Assembly (NCBI GenBank): GCA_031177685.1
Contig: JAPSGI010000003.1
Span: forward strand, 62,001 to 126,000
Direction of reading: 5' to 3'
Source of the DNA: Solirubrobacteraceae bacterium
GTDB lineage: Bacteria > Actinomycetota > Thermoleophilia > Solirubrobacterales > Solirubrobacteraceae
Length of the DNA stretch: 64,000 nucleotides
The position numbers and the translations under genes were made by a program. This document shows, in pieces, positions 42,705-52,009 of this stretch (the stretch's first letter is position 1; each line of letters begins with the position of its first letter). The notes beneath the pieces are model-generated. The model searched no databases. It saw only the letters and a list, made by a program, of their open reading frames with translations, and was not told the origin of the DNA.

Positions 42705-43421
42705 TCAGGGGACGAACGCGAATATCCGCGCGGGGCCGCCGCTGCCGCCGGCGAAGCGCGGCGCGCCCACGACGAGCACCGCGCCGTCCGGCGGCACCTG
42801 CTCGAGGTTGGCCAGGTTCTCGATCCCGTAGCCCCCGCCGGGCAGCCAGGCGACGTGCGCCGGGTAGTCGGTGCTCGCGCCGAGGTCGAGGCTGGCGGTG
42901 TCCAGCCCGATCGCGCGGACCTGCGGGCGCTCGGCGCGCAGGAACTCCGCCACCTCGCCGCCGAAGCCGGGCGAGTGCAGCACGCCCTCGGCGTCGGCGT
43001 TCAGGTACGCGCCCGGCTCGGCGAGCCGCGTCCCCCAGCCGGTCAGCGCGAGCAGCGCGCAGCGGTCGGGCAGGGGCCCGTGCCGGCGCTCCCAGTCGCG
43101 GACGTCGTCGGGCACCACGAGCGCGTCGTCGTCGCGCGCGGCGCGCTCGCGCACGTCGAGCACCGCCGCGCGCAGCACGAGGTCGGCCGGCCCGATCTGC
43201 TCGACCGTCGCCTCGCCGCCGAAGTGCGCGGGCGCGTCGACGTGCGTGCCGCAGTGCTCGTCGTAGGACCAGGCGCGGACGAAGAAGCCGTCCTGCTCGA
43301 CGCTGAAGCGCTCGGCCACGCGCACCGGGTCGTACACCGGAAACAGGGGGAAGTCCGGCGAGAGGGTGTGCGTGAGATCGATCGCCGTCGCGGCGAGGAG
43401 CTGCTCCCGTCCGTCGCGCAT
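42705..43421 (-). CDS. Cyclase-family metal hydrolase (kynurenine formamidase-like)
   Basis: A 238-residue protein of the cyclase family. The metal motif HCGTHVDAPAHFGG is clear, with IDLTHTLSPDFPLFPVYDP at the start and GLDTASLDLGAS later, where kynurenine formamidases have similar loops. No tryptophan catabolic gene is nearby, so amide or lactone substrate is open. TATGCT lies 9 bp before the ATG. Confidence 0.83.
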   Translation of the reverse strand: MRDGREQLLAATAIDLTHTLSPDFPLFPVYDPVRVAERFSVEQDGFFVRAWSYDEHCGTHVDAPAHFGGEATVEQIGPADLVLRAAVLDVRERAARDDDALVVPDDVRDWERRHGPLPDRCALLALTGWGTRLAEPGAYLNADAEGVLHSPGFGGEVAEFLRAERPQVRAIGLDTASLDLGASTDYPAHVAWLPGGGYGIENLANLEQVPPDGAVLVVGAPRFAGGSGGPARIFAFVP

Positions 43422-43444
43422 TGCAGCGCGAGCATAACCGCGCG

Positions 43445-44605
43445 CTACGGAACGGCGGGCGCGGGAAGCGGGCCGCGCTTCGCGAGGTCCTCGCGCAACC
43501 GCCAGATGCGCTCGACGGTCGCCTGGAATTCCGGCCGCCCGAGCCCCCCGCGGCGCAGCGCGCTCGTCAGGGCCGCGAGGCCCTGGTCGCCCTCGCCGAC
43601 GACCTTGTTGGAGAACAGCAGCAGGTCCATGCCGGCCCGCGCGGCCAGCCGCGAGCGGTTCCCGATGGAGCCGAAGCGCTGCAGCGCACCCGCCTCCATC
43701 GCGTCGGTGATCGTCACGCCGCTGAACCCCAGCTGCTCGCGCAGCTGGCCGCGCACGATCCGGCTCGACAGGCCCGACGGACGCGCCGGGTCCAAGGCCG
43801 GGTACGTGGCCCACGACGGCATGACCAGCCGCACGCCGGCGCGGATCGCCGCCGGGTACGGGCGCATGTCCACGTCGCGCAGGGTGCGCGCGGACAGGCG
43901 CAGCGTGACCGGTCCCTCGTCGGTGTTCTGGCTGGCGCTCGCGGCGCCCAGCCCCGGGAAGTGCTTGGTCGTGGCCGCCACGCCCGTGCGTTGCTGCGCC
44001 GCCACGAACGCCGCGCCCAGCCGCCGGACGGCGAACGGATTGCGGCTGAACGAGCGCCCGAACTCGTCGAGGAAGTCGCCGGGCTGACGGTAGACGCCCA
44101 GGACGGGCGCCAGGTTGACGTTCATCCCGACGCCGCGCAGGTTCCGCCCGGCGCCCTGGCCCGCGCTGCGCGCGACCGCCGTGCTGTCGCGCGACTGCCC
44201 CACCTGCCTGGCCGACAGCACCGGCGCCCCGGGCAGCCGCTTGACGATCCCACCCTCCTGGTCGGTCATCATCAGCAGCGGCGCGCGGATCGGGCTGCGC
44301 AGCCGCGCCGCCTGCAGCCGCCGGATCACCCCGCGGATCTGCGCGCGGCTGGCGATGTTCTCGCCGAAGAAGATCACGCCCGCGGCCCGCCCCTGGCGGA
44401 TGCGCGTGAGCAGCGCCGCCGGCGGCTGCAGGCCCGGGTAGCTGTAGACGACGCGCTGGCCCGCCAGCTGGACGTCCGACAGGCGCGGCGCCGACCGCGC
44501 GGAGGCGGAGGCCGGGGCGAGGGCCAGGAGCGCGGCGAGCACGCCGAGCGCCGCCGCGGCCGTGCGGCGGCGCCCGCTCGTCGTGCCTGGACCTCTCCCC
44601 GTCAT
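43445..44605 (-). CDS. Exported GH3 beta-N-acetylhexosaminidase (NagZ-like)
   Basis: A 386-residue exported glycosidase. Signal peptide AAAALGVLAALLALAPASAS. GH3 motifs: LLMMTDQEGGIVKRLPGAP, NLAPVLGVYRQPGD, the NagZ-type histidine loop KHFPGLGAAS, and the nucleophile Asp in VTITDAMEAGAL. NagZ enzymes remove N-acetylglucosamine from muropeptides; export suggests work outside the membrane, as in Gram-positive bacteria. It fits with the amidase, M14 and M23 enzymes elsewhere in the window. Confidence 0.88.
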   Translation of the reverse strand: MTGRGPGTTSGRRRTAAAALGVLAALLALAPASASARSAPRLSDVQLAGQRVVYSYPGLQPPAALLTRIRQGRAAGVIFFGENIASRAQIRGVIRRLQAARLRSPIRAPLLMMTDQEGGIVKRLPGAPVLSARQVGQSRDSTAVARSAGQGAGRNLRGVGMNVNLAPVLGVYRQPGDFLDEFGRSFSRNPFAVRRLGAAFVAAQQRTGVAATTKHFPGLGAASASQNTDEGPVTLRLSARTLRDVDMRPYPAAIRAGVRLVMPSWATYPALDPARPSGLSSRIVRGQLREQLGFSGVTITDAMEAGALQRFGSIGNRSRLAARAGMDLLLFSNKVVGEGDQGLAALTSALRRGGLGRPEFQATVERIWRLREDLAKRGPLPAPAVP

Positions 44606-44615
44606 CGCCTCAGGC

Positions 44616-45245
44616 TCAGCCCGTCGGGCCGGAGAACCGCACCCGCAGGTTGCCGCCGCTGCACTCCATGTTCTGCGGCAGTCGCGTCACCAGACGGCAC
44701 GTGAAGTCGATGCCCGCCGCTTCCACGGTGCGCACGCTGTCGTGCGCCCGAAAGCGCGTCATCCACGCCCGGCCCAGCGCCAGCGCCGTGTCGCAGCTGT
44801 AGGAGCCCGGACGGACCGACCCCAGCTGGAAGATCGACAGGAACGACACCCCGCGGCGGATGTTCCCGCAGCGCAGCCCCGCCGACCGGTGGCCGAACGT
44901 CATGATCAGCCGCGACCCGCGTGGAATGCTCTCCACGGCGTCCAGCGTCACGCTGTACAGCGAGCCGCCGAGGCTGTAGCGGGCGTTGAAGAGCCGGTAG
45001 GCGCCATGCACGAAGGCCGGCACGGCGTTGACGGCCAGCAGGCGCAGGTTCGTGCCCGGCAGTCGCACCGACAGCCGCTTGTTGCTGGCGCCGCCGGCAA
45101 GGCTGAACGTCGCCTCGCACAGGGTCTCGGAGCCCCGGCAGGTGCTGGTCGCGGAGCCACCGCCGGCCTGGGCGACGGCGGGGGTCACGGCCAGCGCGCC
45201 CACGGCCAGGGCGGGGGCGGCCCAGCGAACGAAACGCATCCTCAT
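44616..45245 (-). CDS. Exported protein of unknown function
   Basis: A 209-residue exported protein. Signal peptide VRWAAPALAVGALAVTPAVA; the mature part has seven cysteines (STCRGSETLC, LRCGN, SYSCD, DFTCRL, NMECSGGN) and looks beta-rich. AAGGA precedes the chosen ATG. It follows the ABM-like gene in the same direction and precedes the GH3 gene by 10 bp. No family recognised. Confidence 0.7.
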   Translation of the reverse strand: MRMRFVRWAAPALAVGALAVTPAVAQAGGGSATSTCRGSETLCEATFSLAGGASNKRLSVRLPGTNLRLLAVNAVPAFVHGAYRLFNARYSLGGSLYSVTLDAVESIPRGSRLIMTFGHRSAGLRCGNIRRGVSFLSIFQLGSVRPGSYSCDTALALGRAWMTRFRAHDSVRTVEAAGIDFTCRLVTRLPQNMECSGGNLRVRFSGPTG

Positions 45246-45276
45246 TCCATTTCCTTTCGTCGGTTTACGGCCCTGC

Positions 45277-45576
45277 TCAGACCTGCGTGTCGACGGCGAC
45301 CTCGAAGCGCTCGACCTGCGGTGCGCTGGTTGCACCGCCGGCGTCGGCGGCGCGCTGGCGGGAGGACTGGACCGCCTCCTCGCTTGCCCGCATCTGCTCG
45401 AGCGACTCCCAGTAGCTCGTCCCCACGGCCTTGCCGCTCTCGCGGTCCACCAGCAGCGTGAAGCCCTTGAAGCCGTCGATCTCGCGAAACCGCGGTATGT
45501 CCTCGGACTCAAGCTGGCTGACCGCCTCGTCGATCCGCGCGGGGTCCATCTGGATCGTCGTGACTCGTGCGTGCAT
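45277..45576 (-). CDS. Antibiotic biosynthesis monooxygenase-like (ABM) protein
   Basis: A 99-residue ferredoxin-like alpha/beta-barrel protein: ARVTTIQMDPARIDEAVSQL, then IDGFKGFTLLVDRESGKAVG, then SYWESLEQMRASEEAV. This pattern is typical of small ABM-domain proteins, whose substrates vary widely. A GAGGGGG ribosome site lies before the ATG. Confidence 0.75.
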   Translation of the reverse strand: MHARVTTIQMDPARIDEAVSQLESEDIPRFREIDGFKGFTLLVDRESGKAVGTSYWESLEQMRASEEAVQSSRQRAADAGGATSAPQVERFEVAVDTQV

Positions 45577-45675
45577 ACGCAGCCCCCTCAGTCGCCTGTG
45601 CGGGCGAGCCTAACGCGCGCGCAGGCTTACGGGGCGATTCAATCGCGTCACGTTGCGCGAGTCGGCCGCCGCCGC

Positions 45676-46308
45676 TCAGCGCTTGGACTTCGACTTCGCG
45701 CGCTCGACCAGCGGCTCGTCCTCGGGCTCCTCCGTCGCCGGATTGCCCGCGAAGCGCGACGACGCGCGCGGCTGCTCGGCGCGCTCGCGCACCTCCGCGG
45801 GGTCGCTGGGCGGCGAGTGCCTCGGCGGCGAGCCGGGCGTGTGCAGCAGGTTGTGCACGTCCTTGACGCCGTCGATGCCGGCCGCGGCCGCACCCAGGGA
45901 CTTGACGTCCTCGGGCCGCTTGACCTCGCCGCGCAGCTCCACGACGCCGTTGCGCACGTTGACGCTGACGCTGTCCTTCGGCGCGTCGGCCGGGCGGAAC
46001 AGCTCGGACTCGACCTTGCGCGCGAGCGTGACGTCGTCGTACTCGCGGTCCTCGCGGCGCACCGGCGCGGTCGCCTCGTGCGCGACGCCCTTGGCGTGCC
46101 CCGCCACGAAGCGCGCCTGGCGATCGACGGACTCGGCGCCCGAGCGCACGGCGGACGCGGCGCGGTCGCGCGCGACGTGACGGCGGCGCTTGTCCAGGTA
46201 CGCGACCAGCCACCCGGCGGCCACTCCAGCGCCGAGCAGCAGGGATTTCGGCGGGCTGCGCCGGTGGCGCCGGCGACCGAACGGCATGCGTCCAATCAGG
46301 GCGGTCAT
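45676..46308 (-). CDS. BON-domain protein with N-terminal membrane segment
   Basis: A 210-residue protein. A basic N-terminus and one hydrophobic segment (SLLLGAGVAAGWLVAYL) are followed by a charged helical part and a BON domain at about 90-155 (LARKVESELF, SVSVNVRNGVVELRGEV, VKDVHNLLH). BON domains bind phospholipid and are often linked to envelope stress. The C-terminal tail is charged and disordered. AAGGAGG lies upstream. Confidence 0.82.
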   Translation of the reverse strand: MTALIGRMPFGRRRHRRSPPKSLLLGAGVAAGWLVAYLDKRRRHVARDRAASAVRSGAESVDRQARFVAGHAKGVAHEATAPVRREDREYDDVTLARKVESELFRPADAPKDSVSVNVRNGVVELRGEVKRPEDVKSLGAAAAGIDGVKDVHNLLHTPGSPPRHSPPSDPAEVRERAEQPRASSRFAGNPATEEPEDEPLVERAKSKSKR

Positions 46309-46413
46309 GTGTGGGGATCCTCCTTCGCGATCGAAAGCTCGCTCGCCAAGGCTCTACCCGGCGATCGACCCCCTCGAACGGGCAGACGCGGGCAGGTAGC
46401 TTCCCGGTCGCCC

Positions 46414-47841
46414 ATGGCACCCGACGATTTCGTCGCCTGCACCGTGGCGACCCGCCGCTTCGTCGCACAGGCGCGCGTGCTCGCCGACTCCTTCCTCGCG
46501 CACCATCCGGGCGGTCGCTTCGCCGTGCTGGTCCCGGACGACCCGCACGGCGAGGTGAGCGTCGATCCACGCGTGGCGGTGCTGCGGCCCGACGACGTCG
46601 GCGTGGACGATCCCGAACTGCACCGCATGGCGCTGCACTACACGGTCAAGGAGCTGGCGTGCGCGATGAAGGTGGTGCTGGCCCGCCATCTCGTGGGGCA
46701 GGGCGAGACGGTGGTCCTGCTCGACGGCGACGTCTGCGTCTACGACGACCTCGGTGCCGTCGCGCAGGCCGCGCGCGAAACCGGCGTCGTGCTGTGCGGC
46801 CACTCGCCGACGGCATTCCCGACACCCGACCGCTACCCGCCCAACCCGACGTACGCGCCGCGCATGCGCAACGCCTACGGCCCGGAGCAGATGACGATGC
46901 AGAACGGGACGTTCAACACGGGCGTCGTCGGCGTGGCGCCGCGCGGCGCCGACTTCCTCGACTGGTGGCACGCGCGCGTCGCGCGCTACTGCCTGTCGGA
47001 CCCCAACCGCGGGCTGTTCCAGGAGCAGGGCTGGACGGCGCTGGCGCCGACGCTGTTCGACTGCCGCATCTGGCGCGAGCCCGGCTGGAACGTGAGCCCG
47101 TTTCACCTGCACGACGGCGACGTGTCGTGGGCGGGCGACCGGCCGCTCGCCGGGAGCGCGCCGCTGCGCTGCTTTCACTTCATCACGTTCGACCCGCGCC
47201 GCCCGGCGCAGTTCACCTCCGTCGACCACCTGGTGGGGGTGTGGCCGCGCATGGCGCAGCGTCCCGGCGCCGCGCGCCTGTGCGCACAGTACGCCGAGCG
47301 CGTCCTGGCGGCGGGACACGAGGCCGCGCAGGCCGAGGTCTCGCCGTACGAGCGGCTTGCCGACGGCACGCTCGTCGACGACAACATGCGCGCCGCGTAC
47401 GGCGAGGCGCTGCTCCAGCACGAGGCGGGTCGCGGGCCGCAGCCGCCGAACCCGTTCCACGACGGCGACGTCGAGGGCTGGCTGCGCTGGCTGGGCGAGC
47501 CGCCGGAGGAGGCGGCCGGGGAGCGTCCGGTGTCGCGCTACCTGCTCGGGCTGCACGGCCGGCTGCAGTGGGTCTACGGCGCGTTTCGCGAGGTCCCCGG
47601 CCGCGACGCCGGCGCGTTTCTCGACTGGCTCCCGGCGGCGGCGCGCGATGGCCGCCTCGACGTGCCGGCGCGCTGGCTGCCGCCCGAGCCCGCGCCGGCG
47701 CCCCCCGAGCCCGACCCGGCGCTGCTCGAGCTGCAGGCGGAGTACCGCGAGCTCCTGCGGACCGTGCAGTCCTACCGCGCCAGCCGCAGCTGGCGGCTCA
47801 CGGCGCCGCTGCGCCGCCTCGGCGCGCTGCGGCGCCGCTGA
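46414..47841 (+). CDS. Glycosyltransferase (GT8/GT-A-like)
   Basis: A 475-residue cytoplasmic glycosyltransferase. The N-terminus DDFVACTVATRRFVAQARVL plus VVLLDGDVCVYDD (a DxD metal motif), GTFNTGVVGV and FQEQGWTALAPTLFD resemble sugar-nucleotide-dependent GT-A enzymes that act on their substrates at the membrane. The C-terminus SYRASRSWRLTAPLRRLG is the short tail found at the end of many actinobacterial cell-surface transferases. A neighbour with a known polysaccharide role is lacking, so the acceptor is open. Confidence 0.8.
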   Translation: MAPDDFVACTVATRRFVAQARVLADSFLAHHPGGRFAVLVPDDPHGEVSVDPRVAVLRPDDVGVDDPELHRMALHYTVKELACAMKVVLARHLVGQGETVVLLDGDVCVYDDLGAVAQAARETGVVLCGHSPTAFPTPDRYPPNPTYAPRMRNAYGPEQMTMQNGTFNTGVVGVAPRGADFLDWWHARVARYCLSDPNRGLFQEQGWTALAPTLFDCRIWREPGWNVSPFHLHDGDVSWAGDRPLAGSAPLRCFHFITFDPRRPAQFTSVDHLVGVWPRMAQRPGAARLCAQYAERVLAAGHEAAQAEVSPYERLADGTLVDDNMRAAYGEALLQHEAGRGPQPPNPFHDGDVEGWLRWLGEPPEEAAGERPVSRYLLGLHGRLQWVYGAFREVPGRDAGAFLDWLPAAARDGRLDVPARWLPPEPAPAPPEPDPALLELQAEYRELLRTVQSYRASRSWRLTAPLRRLGALRRR

Positions 47842-47903
47842 CGCCGCGGTTGCGCCGGGTCGCGCCCGGGTAACCGGACGGGGCGCATGGGAAAGGAGAC
47901 TCC

Positions 47904-48191
47904 ATGATCGGCGCCATCATCCTCGGCCTCGTGGCCGGCTTCGTGGCGAAGGCCCTCATGCCGGGGCGCGACCCCGGCGGGTTCTTCGTGACCATCCTGC
48001 TCGGGCTCGGAGGAGCCCTGGTCGGGTTCTTCCTCTTCACCAAGCTGCTGGGCATCGGCGACGACGAGGCCTTCGACCTCGGCGGGCTGCTGGGAGCCAT
48101 CGTCGGCACGATGATCCTGCTGTCGGGCTACCGGCTGATCGCCGGGCGCTCGGGCGGCGAGCCGCTCACGCGCGGCGGCCGCGCGGCCTAG
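47904..48191 (+). CDS. GlsB/YeaQ/YmgE-type small membrane protein
   Basis: A 95-residue membrane protein with three glycine-rich helices (MIGAIILGLVAGFVAKALMP, ILLGLGGALVGFFLF, GLLGAIVGTMILL), the pattern of the stress-induced transglycosylase-associated family. AAAGGAGA lies 6 bp before the ATG. Its last 4 bp (CTAG) overlap the convergent AlkZ-like gene. Confidence 0.88.
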   Translation: MIGAIILGLVAGFVAKALMPGRDPGGFFVTILLGLGGALVGFFLFTKLLGIGDDEAFDLGGLLGAIVGTMILLSGYRLIAGRSGGEPLTRGGRAA

Positions 48192-49210
48192 CCGCGACCC
48201 AGGAACCGCAGCACGTCCGCGGCGTCCGCGTCCAGCGCGGCGGCGCGGGCGCGCGCGAGGCGCCCGAAGGGCTCCAGCACCACCCCGCCGCGCGCCGGCA
48301 GCCGCCAGGTGGCCACCGCGCGCCCGTCGGCGAGCGCGAAGGGCCGGAACATCCCGTTGCCGACGACCGCCGTCTCGTGCCGGCCCAGGATCCGCTCGCG
48401 CGAGCGCCAGCCAAGCAGCACCGGGTCGAAGGCGCCCAGCAGCCGCGGCGGCGGGAGCTGCGCCGCGGGCGCCCGCCGGCGCAGGTCGACCAGCCCGCGG
48501 GGCCGTTCCACCAGCCGCGACGCGATCGCCCCGAGCCCGGCGCGCGCATCGCGCAGCGGCAGGCCGGCCCAGCGCGCCAGGTCGCGGTCGTCCGCCGGCC
48601 CGTGCCCCGCCAGGTAGCGACGGGCCAGCTCGGCCAGGGCGGCGGCGCGGTCCACCGGCGCCGGCGGGCCGAGCCAGTCGCGCACGAGGACGTAGGCCTG
48701 CTCGCGGCCCACGACCGGGCCGCGCACCGCGAGGCCGCGCAGGCAGGCGAGCTGCAAGACGTGGATGAGCGCCTGGCCCTCCGTGCGCACGCCGGCCGCG
48801 GCCACGTGCTCGCGCAGCGCCGCACGCGCGAGCGGCCCCTCGTTCGCGAGCGCGCGCTGCACCGCGGCCACGCCGCGCTGCGCGTCCTCCGGCGAGACCC
48901 CCATCTGCGCGAGCCGGCGCAGCGTGCCGGCCGTCTGCGTCGGGGCGGTGAGGGCGAGCAGCCACGGGTAGTCGTCGCCGCGGACCAGGTGCAGCGTGCC
49001 GCGGTTCAGCCACGTGACGACCAGGGAGCGGTCCTCGGTCAGGGCGCGGTCGACGTCCGCGGCGAAGGTGCCACGCGTCCGCGCGCGTACGGCGAGGCGA
49101 AAGCCGCGCGGGTCCTGACCCTGCACGGCGAGGAGCCGTTCGGCCACCGCGACCGGGTCGCGCGCGGGCGGCCCCGCGAGCAGCTGTGCGGTCAGGCGCT
49201 CGGCCAGCAC
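48188..49210 (-). CDS. AlkZ-like winged-helix protein (HTH_42 family)
   Basis: A 340-residue protein of the family that includes the DNA glycosylases AlkZ and YcaQ. LAVQGQDPRG near residue 30 matches their catalytic QxQ motif position, and LVVTWLNRGTLHLV and FDPVLLGWRSRERIL are typical stretches. It may excise alkylated or cross-linked bases. The only possible start after the fnt-type stop at 49240 is GTG at 49210, without a clear ribosome site. Confidence 0.75.
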   Translation of the reverse strand: MLAERLTAQLLAGPPARDPVAVAERLLAVQGQDPRGFRLAVRARTRGTFAADVDRALTEDRSLVVTWLNRGTLHLVRGDDYPWLLALTAPTQTAGTLRRLAQMGVSPEDAQRGVAAVQRALANEGPLARAALREHVAAAGVRTEGQALIHVLQLACLRGLAVRGPVVGREQAYVLVRDWLGPPAPVDRAAALAELARRYLAGHGPADDRDLARWAGLPLRDARAGLGAIASRLVERPRGLVDLRRRAPAAQLPPPRLLGAFDPVLLGWRSRERILGRHETAVVGNGMFRPFALADGRAVATWRLPARGGVVLEPFGRLARARAAALDADAADVLRFLGRG

Positions 49211-49239
49211 GCGTGGGATTGTGCCGCTGACGCGGCGGC

Positions 49240-50130
49240 TCAGGCCGTCGGCTGCGACGTCGCCGTGCGCGCCGCGTCGCGCTCGCCCTCGACGCGGCCG
49301 TCCGGGCCGGACTGCGCTCCGCCGGCGGACGGCTCGGGCTCCTCCTCGTCGCGCGGGCGCGCGTACAGGTACCAGTAGGCGCCCGCCACGAACACGGCCG
49401 CGCCGACCAGGTTCCCCAGGAAGGCGAAGATCCAGTTGTGGACGGCGTCCCACCAGGTGATGTCGCCCGCGCCCGCGAAGATCGCGGCGGGCAGGAAGAA
49501 CATGTTCGCCACCACGTGGTCGAAGCCCATCGCGACGAAGGCCATGATGGGGAAGAAGATCCCCAGCACCTTGCCCGAGACGTCGTCGGCGGCCAGCGCG
49601 AGCCACACGGCGAGGCACACCAGCCAGTTGCAGCCCAGCGCGCGCAGGAAGATCTGCCACTCGGTCTCCTCGATCCCCTTCAGCGTCGCGATCTCGGCCA
49701 GCCGCTCCTTGGGCAGTTCCGCCGTCACCACCCCGGTCTGGTCGGCCAGGAAGTAGGCGACGAACAGCGACCCGAGCAGGTTTCCCACCAGCACGATCCC
49801 GAAGTTGGAGAACAGCCGGCGCACCGGCACGCGCTCGCGGAAGGCGGCCAGCGGCAGCAGGGCCATGTTGCCCGTCAGCAGCTCGGAGCCCGCGATCACG
49901 ACGAGGATCAGGCCGAGCGAGAAGACGGCGCCCGCGAACAGCGTGGGCAGCGTGCCCCACGTCTCCTCCGGCATCCCGGAGGTGACGCTGATCGCGAGCA
50001 GCGCCCCGAAGGCGATGTAGGCGCCGGCGAGGAAGGACGCCACCAGCGCGTTGTCCCACGACAGCGCGGCCTTCTTGGCCCCGGTGTCGGTACTCACCTC
50101 CGTGATCTGATCGGGGCTCTTGAAGCCCAT
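49240..50130 (-). CDS. Formate/nitrite transporter family protein
   Basis: A 296-residue FNT channel with six hydrophobic segments: ASFLAGAYIAFGALLAISV, AGSELLTGNMALLPLAAF (the family's GxELxTGN motif), NFGIVLVGNLLGSLFVAYF, LGCNWLVCLAVWLALAADD and FDHVVANMFFLPAAIFAGAG. It passes small monovalent anions such as formate, nitrite or lactate. The C-terminal tail is charged. GAGGAG precedes the ATG. A dehydrogenase partner is not nearby. Confidence 0.9.
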   Translation of the reverse strand: MGFKSPDQITEVSTDTGAKKAALSWDNALVASFLAGAYIAFGALLAISVTSGMPEETWGTLPTLFAGAVFSLGLILVVIAGSELLTGNMALLPLAAFRERVPVRRLFSNFGIVLVGNLLGSLFVAYFLADQTGVVTAELPKERLAEIATLKGIEETEWQIFLRALGCNWLVCLAVWLALAADDVSGKVLGIFFPIMAFVAMGFDHVVANMFFLPAAIFAGAGDITWWDAVHNWIFAFLGNLVGAAVFVAGAYWYLYARPRDEEEPEPSAGGAQSGPDGRVEGERDAARTATSQPTA

Positions 50131-50184
50131 GCGGCTCCTCTCTACCCGCGGCCGTGGGACGCTACGCGGCGACGGGAGGAGGCG

Positions 50185-51984
50185 ATGAGCGCGCAGAGCA
50201 CACGCAGGGAGCTGCTTCAGGACGCCGCGGCGCTGGCGGCGACCGCCGGCCTGGGCGCCGCGCTGGCGGGTGACGCGGCGGCCTCGCCGAAGGCGCGGCG
50301 GCGCCCGCGCGTCCCGGCGTCGCGGCGCGGCAGGCGGGTGGCGGTCCTGGGCGGCGGGATGGCGGGCCTGGCGGCGGCTCACGAGCTGCGCGAGCGCGGC
50401 TTCGAGGTCGACGTCTACGAGCGCAGGGCGCTGGGCGGCAAGGCGCGCAGCATCCTCGTGCCGTGGAGCGCGCGCGGCGGGCGCCGCGCGCTGCCCGGCG
50501 AGCACGGGTTCCGCTTCTTCCCGGGCTTCTACCACCACGTCCCCGACACGATGCGGCGCATCCCGTTCGGGCGCAATCCCAACGGCGTGTGGGACAACCT
50601 CGTGGACGCGACCGAGACCAAGGCGCCGCGCACGGGCGGGCGCGCGGACGGCACCGCGTTCGCGCTCGCGCCGGATCCCAACGAGGCCCGCACACCCGAC
50701 GGCATGCGCCGGCTGCTGCTGGAGGCGTTTCGCTCCGACACCCTGCCGCCGCACGAGCTCGCGTACTTCGTCGAGCGCGTCATGGTCTTCCTCGCCAGCT
50801 GCGACGAGCGGCGCTTCGGCCAGTGGGAGCACGTGAGCTGGTGGGACTTCATCAGGGCCGAGCGCATGTCCGCGGAGTACCAGAAGGTCCTCGCCCGCGG
50901 CCTGACCCGCGCGGTCGTCGCCGCCAAGGAGAAGGTCGCCTCGACGCGGACGATCGGGAACATGGGCGAGGCGTTCGTCTACAACATCCAGAACCGCGGC
51001 AACGACGGGTCGCCGGACCGCGTCCTCAACGCGCCGACGAACGAGGCGTGGATCGATCCGTGGGTCGCGCTGCTGCGCAGGCTGGGCGTCCGCTTCCATC
51101 TCGGTCAGTCGGTGGACGCGCTGCGCGTCCAGCGGGGGCGCGTCGACTACGCGCGGGTCTCCGACCGCCGCGGGCGCCGCCGCGCGGTCGAGGCCGACTG
51201 GTTCGTGTGCGCGGTGCCGGCGGAGCGGGCGCGCAAGCTGTGGTCGCGGCGCGTGCTGGCGCTCGACCCGTCGCTGGAGCTGATGGACGAGCTGTTCGTC
51301 GACTGGATGAACGGGATCCAGTACTACCTGCGCAAGCCGCTGCACATCATCCGAGGACACCTGACCTTCGTCGACGCGCCCTGGGCGCTGACCGCCCTGA
51401 CGCAGGAGCAGTTCTGGGCGGGGCGCAAGTTCGCGCGCGACTACGGCGACGGGACCGTCGTGGACTGCTTCTCGGTCGACGTGTCCGACTGGGACACGCC
51501 GGGGATCGTCTACGGCAAGCCCGCCAAGCGCTGCACGGCGCCCGAGGTCGCGCGCGAGGTCCTGGAGCAGATCAAGCTGCATCTCAACGACAACGGGTCC
51601 GACGTGCTGACCGACGACATGGTCCACTCGTGGTTTTTGGACCCGGCCATCGCGTGGTCGGAGAAGGGGCGGCGCAACACCAACGAGGAGCCGCTGCTCG
51701 TCAACACCGTCGGCACGTGGGAGAAGCGCCCCCGGGCGCGCACGGAGATCCCGAACCTGTTCCTCGCCGGAGACTACGTGCAGACCAACGTTGACCTCGC
51801 GACGATGGAGGGCGCGAACGAGTCGGGCCGCGCCGCCGTCAACGCGCTGCTGGACGCCGCCGGCTCCCAGGCCGAGCCGGTCCCGATGTACAAGCTGTAC
51901 GTGCCGCCCGAGTTCGAGGCGGAGAAGCGGGCGGACGCGGAGCTCTACCGCCGCGGCCAGCCGCACGCCCTCGACGTCGGCTGA
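50185..51984 (+). CDS. Tat-exported FAD amine-oxidase/phytoene-desaturase-like enzyme
   Basis: A 599-residue flavoprotein. An N-terminal Tat-type signal (TRRELLQDAAALAATAG) is followed by the FAD-binding VAVLGGGMAGLAAAHELRER and FEVDVYERRALGGKARS. The body resembles carotenoid or hydroxysqualene desaturases, and the C-terminal FLAGDYVQTNVDLATMEGAN is the second FAD motif of that family. The substrate is unknown and no carotenoid genes are nearby. GGGAGGA precedes the ATG. Confidence 0.82.
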   Translation: MSAQSTRRELLQDAAALAATAGLGAALAGDAAASPKARRRPRVPASRRGRRVAVLGGGMAGLAAAHELRERGFEVDVYERRALGGKARSILVPWSARGGRRALPGEHGFRFFPGFYHHVPDTMRRIPFGRNPNGVWDNLVDATETKAPRTGGRADGTAFALAPDPNEARTPDGMRRLLLEAFRSDTLPPHELAYFVERVMVFLASCDERRFGQWEHVSWWDFIRAERMSAEYQKVLARGLTRAVVAAKEKVASTRTIGNMGEAFVYNIQNRGNDGSPDRVLNAPTNEAWIDPWVALLRRLGVRFHLGQSVDALRVQRGRVDYARVSDRRGRRRAVEADWFVCAVPAERARKLWSRRVLALDPSLELMDELFVDWMNGIQYYLRKPLHIIRGHLTFVDAPWALTALTQEQFWAGRKFARDYGDGTVVDCFSVDVSDWDTPGIVYGKPAKRCTAPEVAREVLEQIKLHLNDNGSDVLTDDMVHSWFLDPAIAWSEKGRRNTNEEPLLVNTVGTWEKRPRARTEIPNLFLAGDYVQTNVDLATMEGANESGRAAVNALLDAAGSQAEPVPMYKLYVPPEFEAEKRADAELYRRGQPHALDVG

Positions 51985-52009
51985 GCGCTGCCGAGGGCCC
52001 CGGACGGGC

